The notes beneath the pieces are model-generated. The model was given only the letters and a program-made list of their open reading frames with translations. It was not told the origin of the DNA and made no database searches. From Anaerolineae bacterium (lineage in GTDB: Bacteria > Chloroflexota > Anaerolineae > Aggregatilineales > Aggregatilineaceae), in the NCBI GenBank assembly GCA_027494015.1, contig JAOSJP010000001.1:839061-903060 (forward strand): 64,000 nucleotides of DNA. Direction: 5' to 3'. The position numbers were made by a program, and so were the translations under genes. Shown in pieces: positions 16,688-25,539 of this stretch (its first letter is position 1; each line of letters opens with the position of its first letter).

Positions 16688-17987
16688 ATGATCGACTCAA
16701 CGCTGGCCTTTGCCGGCATCAATCAGATTCAGGAGGCAGACCGAGGGATACACGACTGGTATCGCTTCGTCCTGTCTTTCCCCCCCATTTAGTCCGGCGT
16801 TATCTGGACGATTTTAATGCCAGGCCGGGACAAACTGTCCTTGACCCTTTCTGCGGTACAGGTACGACGCTCGTGGAACGAAGCTAGGCTTTGCTTGCGC
16901 CGGGATTGAAGCCAATCCAATGGCCTATTTTGCCTGTAAGGTGAAGACACAGTGGAACATATCCCTGGAAGATTTCGAACAACACAGCCAGGAGATTGCC
17001 AGGCAAGCCAGTGCCACCTTTAGCGCACATGGTTTCGACTATAGTGACCTGCCCCTATTCACCAGGCCCGATGCAACGGCGAGCAATCTTCGTCATCTGA
17101 GTCACGAACAAGCGAGACTGCTACTGTCCGGTTCGATAAGTCCACGCCCGCTTCATCGTGCGCTGGTATTGCTCGACCTGATCCGTGCCTGTGCAAAGCC
17201 CTGGACATGCCATCAGGAACTGGCCTTTGCGGCCACATTAGTCGCCGATGCAAGCAACCTGAAGTTTGGGCCAGAGGTCGGAATCAATCGAAAGCCGAGA
17301 GAAGACGCTGACGTTGTGGGCAGTTGGATGGGGCGAGTGAGGCAAATGGCTGCCGATCTGCGCGCATTACCTGACCGATCACACCGGCCAGTGGCCATCT
17401 TTCATGGCGATGCGCGGGATGCGCTACCTTTCGACAAGAAGAGCGTTGACTTTGTGATCACTTCTCCTCCATATCCTAATGAGAAAGACTATACGCGCAC
17501 CACTCGCCTGGAAAGTGTCGTGCTTGGCTTTATCAACTCACGACAAGAACTTCAGGCTGTCAAGAAAAAGCTGCTACGGAGCAATACGCGGAACGTGTAT
17601 AGTGACGATCAGGATGATCGCTGGGTGCAACAATTCGCTTCTATTCAACAGCTAGCCGGTCAGATAGAAGCGAAGCGTTTGGAACTGGGCAAGACATCGG
17701 GTTTTGAGAGGCTGTATCACCGTGTCGTGAGCCTATACTTTGGAGGGATGTATCGCCACCTTGAGGCGCTGAAGCGTGTGCTCAGCCCCGGCGCGCTATG
17801 TGCCTATGTGGTGGGAGATCAGGAATCCTACTTTCGGATCACAATTCGAACCGGCCAACTGCTCGCCGAAATCGCTGAGTATTGCGGGTACAAGATTGAG
17901 CGCATTGATCTCTGGCGCACACGTCCGGCGACTGCAACAGGTTCTCAGATTCGCGAGGAGGTTGTCATATTGCGCTGGCTAGGTTGA
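16688..17987 (+). pseudogene. Site-specific DNA methyltransferase with two frameshifts
   Basis: Three frames together encode one methylase. The first (ATG 16688) gives MIDSTLAFAGINQIQEADRG to VLSFPP and ends in a run of seven C. The second (from about 16785) gives HLVRRYLDDF and the SAM-binding motif LDPFCGTGTTLVE. The third (from about 16881) gives KLGFACAGIEANPMAYFACK and runs on to the catalytic motif VITSPPYPNEKDY and the C terminus. One missing base in the C run and another near 16879 explain both breaks. Motif I before SPPY suggests an amino-methyltransferase (N4-cytosine or N6-adenine). Base composition is lower-GC than the flanks. Its stop and that of the convergent nuclease-like gene share one TGATCA. 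Confidence 0.8.
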
Positions 17988-18758
17988 TCACGTGGCATCA
18001 CGAAACAGCCGGTACCGCTTGTAAAAGCGCGTCTGGAGTTTGAGAGGATCAGAAGTCGCTGTGAATTCCACAAAGACCATTGACCCATCATCCAGCATTT
18101 TGACGCCTAAAGGGCGTACAGCCAGCCCAGGGTACTCCTGTTCAGCGTAGGCGACCATTGATGAGATCTGAACTCGATTGAGTTGGTCCTTCAAACTCGC
18201 GGGCTTGGCTTCAATAGGTATACAGAACCATTGCCCATCTGTATTGACCCCAAGATAAAGATCGTCCACTTCTATCTGCCCCATGTCTCGCACATAGGCC
18301 CTGAGATGGGATTGGAGATGGTACGCGGTCAGGCTGGTGAAGATGTCAACCAGACGATTGTAGCGGATCTGAACCAACATACTCTGCTCGTCGCCTTTTG
18401 CGAACATGAGCACAATTTCAGGTATCGCATTAGGAATATCCGTAATCTCCAGTTCCAGGGGCACGGCAAGTTCCACAGGAATATCCAGCCTGACCAGGGT
18501 GTATTTCCCTTTGCCCTCGCCTTTGATGACCCAGTTTCCATGCCTCACCATTTCTGGCGGGAAGTCCCGCCTTCCAGAACGATAAGAATAGATAATATCG
18601 GGTATATTCTTGATATGTAACTCTTCTGCTATCTGATCCAGGAAATCCTTGTCAAAGGGTAATACCTCGGCTTCAAGGCCGTATTGCAGCGTCAGGCGTT
18701 TGAAGACTGCCAGAATCACCTCATCGTAACGTGAGAGACCTTCTACTTCATTTTCCAC
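17988..18758 (-). CDS. Putative type II restriction endonuclease (PD-(D/E)xK-like)
   Basis: A 256-residue protein with no family I can name. It contains VDDLYLGVNTDGQWFCIPIE followed by AK, i.e. an Asp about 20 residues before a hydrophobic strand with ExK, as in PD-(D/E)xK nucleases, then a helix (LKDQLNRVQISSMVAY) that fits the usual fold. The GTG at 18758 is chosen because AAGGAGG lies 8 nt upstream; the frame is open for 28 more codons without such a site. It is convergent with the DNA methylase, and the two stops share TGATCA, which supports a restriction-modification pair. Composition is lower-GC than the flanks. The target is unknown. Confidence 0.65.
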   Translation of the reverse strand: MENEVEGLSRYDEVILAVFKRLTLQYGLEAEVLPFDKDFLDQIAEELHIKNIPDIIYSYRSGRRDFPPEMVRHGNWVIKGEGKGKYTLVRLDIPVELAVPLELEITDIPNAIPEIVLMFAKGDEQSMLVQIRYNRLVDIFTSLTAYHLQSHLRAYVRDMGQIEVDDLYLGVNTDGQWFCIPIEAKPASLKDQLNRVQISSMVAYAEQEYPGLAVRPLGVKMLDDGSMVFVEFTATSDPLKLQTRFYKRYRLFRDAT

Positions 18759-18970
18759 AGGTAACCCCTCCTTGCACCCTCTACATCTTCGGAGTATAGG
18801 GTCTTTTGCCAACCAGTACCACTGCCATTCTTTTCGTATCATTCCGTCGTGACAGAAGTAACTATCCGCACCTTGCCCCTCATGTTATGCTGCATGGATT
18901 AGGCGTCTTTACAATTGTTAGGTACAGATAAGCCATAGGACGCTCGCCATTGTTGTTGGGGAGAATTGCC

Positions 18971-20596
18971 TTGACCACGACCTCTGTGGATGTGCTGGTC
19001 ATCGGCGGCGGCGCGACCGGAGCCGCCGCTCTTTACGATCTGGCGCGGCGCGGCGTGCGCGCCCTGCTGGTAGACCAGCTCGACTTCACCACCGGCACGT
19101 CGGGGCGCTATCACGGCCTGCTCCATTCCGGCGGGCGCTACGCCGGGCGCGACCTGGAGACCGCCCGCGAGTGCATCGTCGAGAACCGGGTGCTGCGCCG
19201 CATCGTCCCCTTCGCTGTCGAGGACACGGGCGGGCTGTTCGTCGCCACGCCCGCCGATCCCGCTGACTTCCCCGCCCGCTGGCTGGACGGCTGCGCCAAA
19301 GCGGGCATCCCCACCGAGCCGCTGAGCGCGGCCCAGGCCCGCGCCGAAGAACCCGCGCTGACCCCCGCCATCACCGCCGTCTACCGCGTGCCGGACGGGT
19401 CGGTGGACTCCTTCGACATGATTCACGGCTTCGTCGAGGCGGCGCGCGATCTGGGCAGCGACGCCTGGATTTACCAGCAGGTGACTGCGCTGCTGCGCGA
19501 AGGCGACGCCGTAGTTGGCGCGACGCTGCAAGACACGCGCAGCGGCGAGGAGCGCACTGTTCGCGCGGCCTGCGTGCTCAACGCGACCGGCCCCTGGGCG
19601 GGCGTCGTGGCGCAGTTGGCCGGGCTGGACGTGAGCGTGAAGTTCGACCGGGGCGCGATGATCGCCATGAACACGCGCTGGGTCAACACCATCGTCAACC
19701 GCCTGCGCCCCGCTTCCGACGGCGACATTCTGGTGCCGGTGGGCACGGTCTGCGTGCTGGGCACCACCTCCGTGCACACCGACGCGCCGGACGATTATCG
19801 CGTCGAAGCGTGGGAAGTGAGCAAGATTCTGGCCGAGGCCGACGTGGTGGTGCCGGGCATCCGTCACGGGCGGGCGCTGCGCGCCTGGGCGGGCGTGCGT
19901 CCGCTCTACGAGCCGCCCGAAGCCGGTCACGACGAGGCGCAGGGCCGCGAGGTGGCGCGCACCTTCTCCGTGCTGGATCACGCGGCGCTGGATGGCGTGC
20001 GCGGCCTGGTGACCGTCACCGGCGGCAAGCTGACCACCTGCCGCCTGATGGCCGAAAAAGCGGTGGATGCCGTCTGCGCGCAGCTTGGCATCAGCGCGCC
20101 CTGCACCACCGCCGACGAAGTGCTGCCCATCCCCGCCGCGACCGCCGGGCGCTACCATCGCCTGGATCACCGCCTGCACAAGCTGGAGCACGGCGAGATG
20201 CCCGGCGAATTGGTCTGCGAGTGCGAGATGATCACCCGCCCGCAGCTTGAAGCGGCCATCGCCGCCTACGGCGATCAACCGGTCGCCCTGGACGACCTGC
20301 GCCGCGACCTGCGCCTGGGCATGGGGCCGTGCCAGGCGGGTTTTTGCAGCGTGCGCGCGGCGGGCATTCTGCAGGCGGTCAAGGGCCAGGCCAGCGCCGA
20401 AGCGACCGAAGTATTGGGCGCGTTCGTGGACGAGCGCTTTCGCGGGGTGCGCCCCTTGCTGTGGGGCCACCAACTGCGCCAGCTTTACCTCGACGAGCTG
20501 ATCTACCGCCGCACGCTCGGCCTCGACCGGCTGCCCGGCGAGGGCATTTCCCAGGCGACAATCGCCGCGCCGGGCGAGGAGGCCGCCCATGGCTGA
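18971..20596 (+). CDS. glpA: anaerobic glycerol-3-phosphate dehydrogenase subunit A
   Basis: A 541-residue FAD-dependent dehydrogenase oxidising glycerol 3-phosphate to dihydroxyacetone phosphate. The FAD motif VIGGGATGAAALYDLA lies at the N terminus, followed by SGRYHGLLHSGGRYAG. The C terminus carries a BFD-like [2Fe-2S] region (VCECEMITR ... GMGPCQAGFCSVRAA) as in GlpA rather than GlpD. The start chosen is TTG 18971, 7 nt after GGGGAG; the frame is open to 18950. It overlaps glpB by 8 nt. With GlpB and GlpC it forms the membrane-linked complex that feeds electrons to quinone. A TACAAT at 18910-18915 could be its -10 box. Confidence 0.93.
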   Translation: MTTTSVDVLVIGGGATGAAALYDLARRGVRALLVDQLDFTTGTSGRYHGLLHSGGRYAGRDLETARECIVENRVLRRIVPFAVEDTGGLFVATPADPADFPARWLDGCAKAGIPTEPLSAAQARAEEPALTPAITAVYRVPDGSVDSFDMIHGFVEAARDLGSDAWIYQQVTALLREGDAVVGATLQDTRSGEERTVRAACVLNATGPWAGVVAQLAGLDVSVKFDRGAMIAMNTRWVNTIVNRLRPASDGDILVPVGTVCVLGTTSVHTDAPDDYRVEAWEVSKILAEADVVVPGIRHGRALRAWAGVRPLYEPPEAGHDEAQGREVARTFSVLDHAALDGVRGLVTVTGGKLTTCRLMAEKAVDAVCAQLGISAPCTTADEVLPIPAATAGRYHRLDHRLHKLEHGEMPGELVCECEMITRPQLEAAIAAYGDQPVALDDLRRDLRLGMGPCQAGFCSVRAAGILQAVKGQASAEATEVLGAFVDERFRGVRPLLWGHQLRQLYLDELIYRRTLGLDRLPGEGISQATIAAPGEEAAHG

Positions 20597-21905
20597 GAAA
20601 CGCAAGGCGAGCCGCTGCGCCATTGACACCACCCAGGGCCGGGGCAGCGATGTGATCGTCATCGGGGCGGGGCTGGCCGGGCTGCTGGCGGCAGTTCACG
20701 CCGTCAAAGCCGGGGCGCGCGTCCGCCTCATCGCCAACGGCTGGGGCCAGCAGATCGTCAGCCCCGGCTGGATCAGCGTGTGCGACCGCGCCGACGACGA
20801 TGTGATCGCCGAAGTGCGCGGGTACGCCGCCCTGCACCCGGAGCACCCCTACGCCCTGGCCGGGCTGGACGCACTGGTCTGCGCGCTGGACCTGTTGCAG
20901 GACATCGCCGAGGAGATCGGCGAGCCGGTCGCCATGCGCCCCAGGGACGGGCACAACCTGCGCCTGCCGACCATGCTCGGCGCGATTCAGACGCCGCTGC
21001 TCGCCCCGCAGGGCATCGCCGCCGGCGACCTCGGTGAGGTCAGCGGGCCGCTCCTGATTGTGGGCTTCGCTGGCTGGCGCGACTTCTACCCGGCGCTGCT
21101 CGCCGGCAACCTGGGCGCGCAGGGCATCGCCGCGCGCGCGCTGACGGTGACTCTGCCCGCCGAGCGCGGATCGTGGGACGACTGGCCCGCCGATCTCGCC
21201 CGGCGCTTCGACAACTCGGCTTTCCGGGCGGCAGTGCTGCGCCAGGTTCAGCCGCAGGTCAAGGACGCAGTGAGGGTCGGCTTTCCGGCGGTGCTGGGCA
21301 TGGAGGGGCACGCCGAGGCCCTGCGCGAGTTCGAGGCGGGCCTGGGCTGCCCCGTCTTCGAGATTCCCACCCTGCCGCCCAGCCCGGCGGGGACGCGGCT
21401 GAGCAATGGCATTCGCCGCTGGCTGCTGCGTCGCCGGGCGCGGGTGCAGGTCGGGCACGCGGTTGTGCGCGGCATCGTGGAGGGCGGGCGCTGCACCGGC
21501 GTCGAGGTCGGCGCGCTGGGGCACACCAACCCCTTCCACGCCGACGCCTTCATCCTGGCGACGGGCGGGCTGTACAACGGCGGCATCCAGAGCGACGAGA
21601 CGGGCCGCCTGTGGGAGCCGATCTTCGGCTTCCCGGTCAGCGCGCCGGAGGGCGAGGGGCGTGAAGCGTGGTACGGCGAGCGGCTGCTGGCTGAGCGCGG
21701 CCACGCCATTCACCGCCAGGCCGGGCTGCGCGTCAACGCGCAGATGCAGCCGCTGGACGCGGAGGGCGCGCCTGTGCTGGAAAACGTCTTCGCCGCCGGG
21801 CACCTGCTGGCGGGCTTCAACCCGCTGACCGATGGCTGCGCCGAGGGTGTGGCCCTGGCGACGGCCTACAAAGCGGTGTGCGCGGCTTTTGCGGCGCGGG
21901 CGTGA
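20589..21905 (+). CDS. glpB: anaerobic glycerol-3-phosphate dehydrogenase subunit B
   Basis: A 438-residue flavoprotein. The nucleotide-binding motif is VIVIGAGLAGLLAAVHAVKAG, followed by NGWGQQIVSPGWISV. The second half has LATGGLYNGGIQSDETGRLWEP and the C-terminal AGHLLAGFNPLTDGCAEGVA, which fit GlpB. It starts 8 nt before the end of glpA, so the pair is translationally coupled. GlpB is thought to mediate electron flow between GlpA and the iron-sulfur subunit GlpC. Confidence 0.92.
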   Translation: MAEKRKASRCAIDTTQGRGSDVIVIGAGLAGLLAAVHAVKAGARVRLIANGWGQQIVSPGWISVCDRADDDVIAEVRGYAALHPEHPYALAGLDALVCALDLLQDIAEEIGEPVAMRPRDGHNLRLPTMLGAIQTPLLAPQGIAAGDLGEVSGPLLIVGFAGWRDFYPALLAGNLGAQGIAARALTVTLPAERGSWDDWPADLARRFDNSAFRAAVLRQVQPQVKDAVRVGFPAVLGMEGHAEALREFEAGLGCPVFEIPTLPPSPAGTRLSNGIRRWLLRRRARVQVGHAVVRGIVEGGRCTGVEVGALGHTNPFHADAFILATGGLYNGGIQSDETGRLWEPIFGFPVSAPEGEGREAWYGERLLAERGHAIHRQAGLRVNAQMQPLDAEGAPVLENVFAAGHLLAGFNPLTDGCAEGVALATAYKAVCAAFAARA

Positions 21906-21919
21906 GAGTTCTCATAAGA

Positions 21920-21959
21920 GGAGAAGCCCTTACGGGCTTCTCCGAAGGCACATGCCTTC
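21920..21959 (+). terminator. Two tandem hairpins between glpB and glpC
   Basis: A perfect 10-bp stem GGAGAAGCCC/GGGCTTCTCC with a TTAC loop (21920-21943) is followed directly by GAAGGCA/TGCCTTC with a 2-nt loop (21944-21959). No T run follows. The pair may partially terminate or process the glp transcript, so glpC may be expressed at a different level from glpAB. Confidence 0.6.
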
Positions 21960-22018
21960 CACCTCCAGACAACTGGATTAACCTGATTGTAGCACAGTTC
22001 AACAATTGACACATCCCT

Positions 22019-23332
22019 ATGGCTGACCATTCAACCACCCTCATTGACCTGACCCCCTTCACGGCGGATCACTGCCTGAAGTGCAACATCTGCACGTCGG
22101 CCTGTCCCGTCGCGCCGGTGACGCCGCTCTTCCCCGGCCCCAAGACGGTCGGGCCGCAGGCGCAGCGCCTGCGTCTGCCGGGTGAGCCGTCGCCCGATCA
22201 CTCGATTGACTACTGCTCCGGCTGCGGCATCTGCACGCTGGTCTGCCCGCACGGCGTGAAGGTGATGGAGATCAACACGCAGGCCAAAGCCGTGCTCACC
22301 CAGACGCACGGCATGTCGCCGCGCAACTGGTTCCTCAGCCGCAACGAGCTATGGGGCCGCCTGGGGACGCCCTTCGCGCCGCTGGCCAACTTCGGCGTGC
22401 GCAATCGCTGGCTGCGCCTGATCGTCGAGAAGACGTTCAAGGTCTCGGCGCGCGGGCCGCTGCCCGGCTGGGCCGGCTACACCTTCCGCGGCTGGTGGAA
22501 GCGCGAGCTGAAGCGACGCCCGCGCCCGCAGCCCGCCTCCGACGTGCAGCGCGTGGTTTACTTCCACGGCTGCTCGACCAACACCTACGAGCCGCACATC
22601 GGCAAGCTGGCCGTGGCCGTGCTGGAGCATATCGGGCTGCACGTCGAGATTCCCCCACAGACGTGCTGCGGGCTGCCCGCGCAGTCCAACGGCGATTTCG
22701 CGGCGGCGCGGCGCTACGCGCGCACCAACATCGAGTCGCTGGTCGAGTACGCGCGGCGGGGCATCCCCATCGTCGGCACGTCGGCAAGCTGCATCACGGC
22801 GATCAAGGGCGACTACCACCACGTGCTGGGCCTGGACGACGAGGACGCGCTGCTGGTCGCAGCCAACACCTATGACTTCATGGAGTACCTGGCTAAGCTA
22901 GACTACGAGGGCCGCCTGCCCCGTGACTTCCAGCCGGTTGAGGCGGAGCTGCCCTACCACGCGCCGTGCCAGCTCAAGGCGCACGGCATGGGCCGCCCGG
23001 CGCTGGACGTGCTCGATCTGATTCCGGGGCTGCGCTGCTGGGAGATTGACGCCGACTGCTGCGGCATCGCCGGGACGTATGGCTACAAGGCGGAGAAACG
23101 CGAGATCGCCGAGGCGGTGGGCCGGCCCATCGTTGAGCAAGTCGGCGCGGCGGGCGCGAGGCTGGTCGTCTGCGACACGGAGACGTGCCGCTGGCAGATT
23201 ACTTCGCTGACAGGGGCAAAGTCGGTGCACCCGGTCGAGTTGGTGGCGCTGGCTTACGGGCTGACGGTGGATCGCTACACACCGCCGCTGCGGGCGGGCG
23301 AGTTCGCGCGCGTCGCGGCAGGCGGGCTGTAA
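22019..23332 (+). CDS. glpC: anaerobic glycerol-3-phosphate dehydrogenase subunit C (iron-sulfur, CCG domains)
   Basis: A 437-residue iron-sulfur protein. Two ferredoxin-type [4Fe-4S] motifs lie at the N terminus (CLKCNICTSACPVAP and CSGCGICTLVCPHGV). Two CCG domains follow (FHGCSTNTYEP ... QTCCGLPAQ and YHAPCQLKAHGMGRP ... DADCCGIAGTYGYK), as in heterodisulfide-reductase-like electron carriers. It completes glpABC and should relay electrons to the quinone pool at the membrane. The 113-bp gap from glpB holds two hairpins. No clear ribosome site precedes the ATG, so a leaderless or coupled start is possible. Confidence 0.92.
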   Translation: MADHSTTLIDLTPFTADHCLKCNICTSACPVAPVTPLFPGPKTVGPQAQRLRLPGEPSPDHSIDYCSGCGICTLVCPHGVKVMEINTQAKAVLTQTHGMSPRNWFLSRNELWGRLGTPFAPLANFGVRNRWLRLIVEKTFKVSARGPLPGWAGYTFRGWWKRELKRRPRPQPASDVQRVVYFHGCSTNTYEPHIGKLAVAVLEHIGLHVEIPPQTCCGLPAQSNGDFAAARRYARTNIESLVEYARRGIPIVGTSASCITAIKGDYHHVLGLDDEDALLVAANTYDFMEYLAKLDYEGRLPRDFQPVEAELPYHAPCQLKAHGMGRPALDVLDLIPGLRCWEIDADCCGIAGTYGYKAEKREIAEAVGRPIVEQVGAAGARLVVCDTETCRWQITSLTGAKSVHPVELVALAYGLTVDRYTPPLRAGEFARVAAGGL

Positions 23333-23650
23333 GCAGGGTAACCTCACCCCCTGGCCTCGCTACGCTCGGCCTTTCCCCCTCGTGACACTGTTGGCGAACG
23401 GCCCCCCTTGGGGCGTAGTGCAGCACACCCCTACGAACCCCGCGCCGATCAAAGCGTTTTTGTAGGGGCGAGTTTGCAAACCCGCCCCTACGAAACCGGC
23501 GCGTGCCTGGTTCGCCAACAGCCTCCTTCGTGGGGGAAGGGTTGGGGATGGGGGGATAGGCACGGCTCAAGATGTGGGTAATGCATAGCCGCTGGCGGAG
23601 AGGGAGGAGGGGGCGCATCAGCGCCGAGCAGGAGTGAAGTTAAGGAATGT
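23333..23650. repeat. Repeat-filled spacer between glpC and sixA
   Basis: This spacer contains a partial TACCTCACCCCCTGGCCTCG-type repeat (from 23339), a nearly perfect 30-bp palindrome at 23462-23491 (GTAGGGGCGAGTTTG with the standard inverse half), and a second repeat remnant ending in GGCGGAGAGGGAGGAGGGGGC. It lies between convergent genes, so the stems may work as bidirectional terminators. No gene is seen. Confidence 0.65.
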
Positions 23651-24145
23651 TCAGCCCTCGCCCGCATCGCCGCCCGCCCCGGCCAACTCGCGGTGCAACA
23701 CCCATTTGACCGTCCACAGGCCCTCCACGAGGTCGAAACAGGCCGTGCTGCTCGTGGCAAGCCACACCGGCGGCTGAGCCGTGTCCGCGCGCAGCAGCGC
23801 GGCGGCCAGCCGCTCCATGAACGGGTTGTGCCCGACGAGCATCACCGGCTCCGTCTCCAGCGCCAGCTCGCGGGCCAGCTCGTCCACCGGGTCGTCGAAG
23901 AGCAGGCCGCGCACGGCGACCACGCCGCCCGCCGGCTTGATCTGCCTGGCGAAGATATCGGCGGTCTGCTGGGCGCGCAGCAAGCCGCTGTGCCGAATCT
24001 GGTGGACGGTGATCCCCGCGCGGGCCAGCCATTCGGCCAGCGCCGTCACCTCGGATTCGCCGCGCCCGGTCAGCGGACGATCCTCGTCATGGGCGTACTT
24101 CGGGTCTTTCGACGCCTTGCCGTGCCGAACCAGGATCACGCGCAT
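23651..24145 (-). CDS. sixA: phosphohistidine phosphatase SixA-like
   Basis: A 164-residue histidine-phosphatase-superfamily protein. The catalytic LVRHGKAS lies at the N terminus, followed by DRPLTGRGESEVTALAEWL, SGLLRAQQTADIFA and the second catalytic block VMLVGHNPFMERL. Length and motifs fit the SixA branch, which removes phosphate from phosphohistidine in signal-transfer proteins, or a small-molecule phosphatase. A GGAGGGAG sequence precedes the ATG. It lies downstream of the PD-(D/E)xK gene, separated by 18 nt, probably in one transcript with it. Confidence 0.85.
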   Translation of the reverse strand: MRVILVRHGKASKDPKYAHDEDRPLTGRGESEVTALAEWLARAGITVHQIRHSGLLRAQQTADIFARQIKPAGGVVAVRGLLFDDPVDELARELALETEPVMLVGHNPFMERLAAALLRADTAQPPVWLATSSTACFDLVEGLWTVKWVLHRELAGAGGDAGEG

Positions 24146-24163
24146 TGGAATCTCCCTCCTGCC

Positions 24164-24646
24164 TCAGCGATCCTCGTCATCTGGTTTTCCCGCCTGCCTG
24201 CGCCGCAGATAGTCCAGCGACTCGCCCGCCTCATCCGTTTTATCCAGCAGCGCCGCCCAGAACTCGTCCAGGTTCAGCGGCTCGAAGCCGCGCCACGTCA
24301 CGCGGAAAGCCCGCGTCCGCATGAACAGGAAGAGCCGCTCGCCGCGCTCGGTGCGCAGATGGTTGGCGACGTTGGGCAGCAGCAGGTCATCGCGCGCCTC
24401 GAAGCGCCCCTTGACCTCCACCCAGCACTTGAGGTCGGGCAGGCGAAAGTCTACCAGGTAGCGCCCGCCGCCGACGCGCTCCGGCTCGTATTGCCAGGCG
24501 ATGCCGCGCCGGTCAAGCTCCTGGGCGAAGGTCACTTCCAGGCGCGAGCGCATGAGCGCGCCCCGGTAGATGCTCTCGGTCGCCGCGCCGCGCCGCGGGC
24601 CGCGCGCGGCGCGCGGCTTGCCGGGCGGGGACTCGTCGGGGGGCAT
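24164..24646 (-). CDS. small PD-(D/E)xK nuclease-like protein
   Basis: A 160-residue protein. It has an N-terminal basic, probably disordered region, a helix containing Glu (MRSRLEVTFAQELDRRGI), then YLVDFRLPDLKCWVEVKG. The VDF...EVKG arrangement is the D-x(n)-ExK core of PD-(D/E)xK nucleases (DUF559/VRR/T7 endonuclease I-like group). A single core domain with no transposase or methylase neighbour suggests DNA repair or processing rather than restriction. GGAG lies 6 nt before the ATG. The exact family is uncertain. Confidence 0.65.
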   Translation of the reverse strand: MPPDESPPGKPRAARGPRRGAATESIYRGALMRSRLEVTFAQELDRRGIAWQYEPERVGGGRYLVDFRLPDLKCWVEVKGRFEARDDLLLPNVANHLRTERGERLFLFMRTRAFRVTWRGFEPLNLDEFWAALLDKTDEAGESLDYLRRRQAGKPDDEDR

Positions 24647-24662
24647 AGGCTGCTCCGGGAGA

Positions 24663-24764
24663 AAAGGTGATCAGTTTTCGGTGATCAGTGATCAGTAGGG
24701 CCTGGTCTCGGCACGGTCTCTCTTCTTGCCAGCCAGCCGCTGACCACTGATCACTGACAACCGA
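24663..24764. repeat. TGATCAG-type repeat patch
   Basis: Blocks such as GGTGATCAGTTTTCGGTGAT and CTGACCACTGATCACTGACA occupy the gap between the RlmB-like gene and the PD-(D/E)xK gene. On the minus strand the array begins inside the last codons of the RlmB-like gene (CAG-TGA-TCGG), so it supplies that gene's stop codon. Confidence 0.7.
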
Positions 24765-25505
24765 TCACTGACGCATCCTCCTCTGCCGCAGCACTTCGAA
24801 GGCGATCACCGCCGTCGCCGCTGCTGTGCCCAGCGACTGGTCGAAGGCGCTGCCATAGGGAATGGCCAGGCGCAGGTCGGCCCCCTGGCGAAAAGAGCGG
24901 GTGATGCCGCGCTTCTCCCCGCCGATGATCAGGAACAACGGGCCGGTCAGGTCGGCGTCGTAGAGCGGGATGGCGCGCTCCTCATCGGCGACGGCCACGC
25001 GCAGCCCGCGCGCCCGGAAGTGCTCCGCCGCCCCTGCTACCGTCTCGGCGATGGCGACGGGCAGCCACTCCGACGCGCCCGCCGAAGCCCGCGCCACCAC
25101 GCCCGCCGCCGACAGCCAGTTGCGCGGGCGCAGCACCAGCCCGTCACACCCGGCGGCGTAAAGCGCGCGCACCGCCTGCCCGAAGTTGAACGGGTCTTCC
25201 ACGCCGTCAATCATGGCGGCGAAAGGCGCGGGACTGTCCGCCGCCAGGTCGTCGAGCGCCACGAAGCGACGCGGTCCGGCCAGCGCGACGACTCCGCCGT
25301 GCGTGCGGCCACCGGCGTGCGCGTCAATCTCGTCCGCTGCGACGCGCCACACGGGGATTCCAGCGGCGGCGGCGGCGTGTTCCAGCCAGGCGATGCCCTG
25401 GTCGCGCTTGTCGTGGCGCAGGTAGATCGCCTGGATCGGGCGGCTGCCGGCCTTCAGCGCCGCGCGCACCGAGATGAAGCCTTCCAGAACTGTCTGCTCG
25501 CTCAC
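24765..25505 (-). CDS. rlmB: TrmH/SpoU-family rRNA 2'-O-methyltransferase (RlmB-like)
   Basis: A 246-residue SPOUT methyltransferase. An N-terminal substrate-binding domain (VLEGFISVRAALKAGSRPI) is followed by a catalytic domain with DGVEDPFNFGQAVRALYAAG, GGEKRGITRSFRQGADLRL and IPYGSAFDQSLGTAAATAV; the conserved N of the first block and the S/N-G knot loop are recognisable. RlmB methylates G2251 of 23S rRNA, but other SpoU members look alike. The last block reads IPYGSAFDQSLGTAAA where most members have IPM-x-G-x-x-x-S-L-N, so specificity is uncertain. The GTG at 25505 is chosen because GGAGAGG lies 5 nt upstream. Confidence 0.8.
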   Translation of the reverse strand: MSEQTVLEGFISVRAALKAGSRPIQAIYLRHDKRDQGIAWLEHAAAAAGIPVWRVAADEIDAHAGGRTHGGVVALAGPRRFVALDDLAADSPAPFAAMIDGVEDPFNFGQAVRALYAAGCDGLVLRPRNWLSAAGVVARASAGASEWLPVAIAETVAGAAEHFRARGLRVAVADEERAIPLYDADLTGPLFLIIGGEKRGITRSFRQGADLRLAIPYGSAFDQSLGTAAATAVIAFEVLRQRRMRQ

Positions 25506-25539
25506 CTGCGCCTCTCCCCCGGCGCATCCCGCCGCACGA

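Noticed and set aside
18899..20662. Long antisense frame over glpA on the minus strand
   Set aside because: High-GC coding sequence opens long frames on the opposite strand. glpA on the plus strand has clear family motifs and the antisense product has none.
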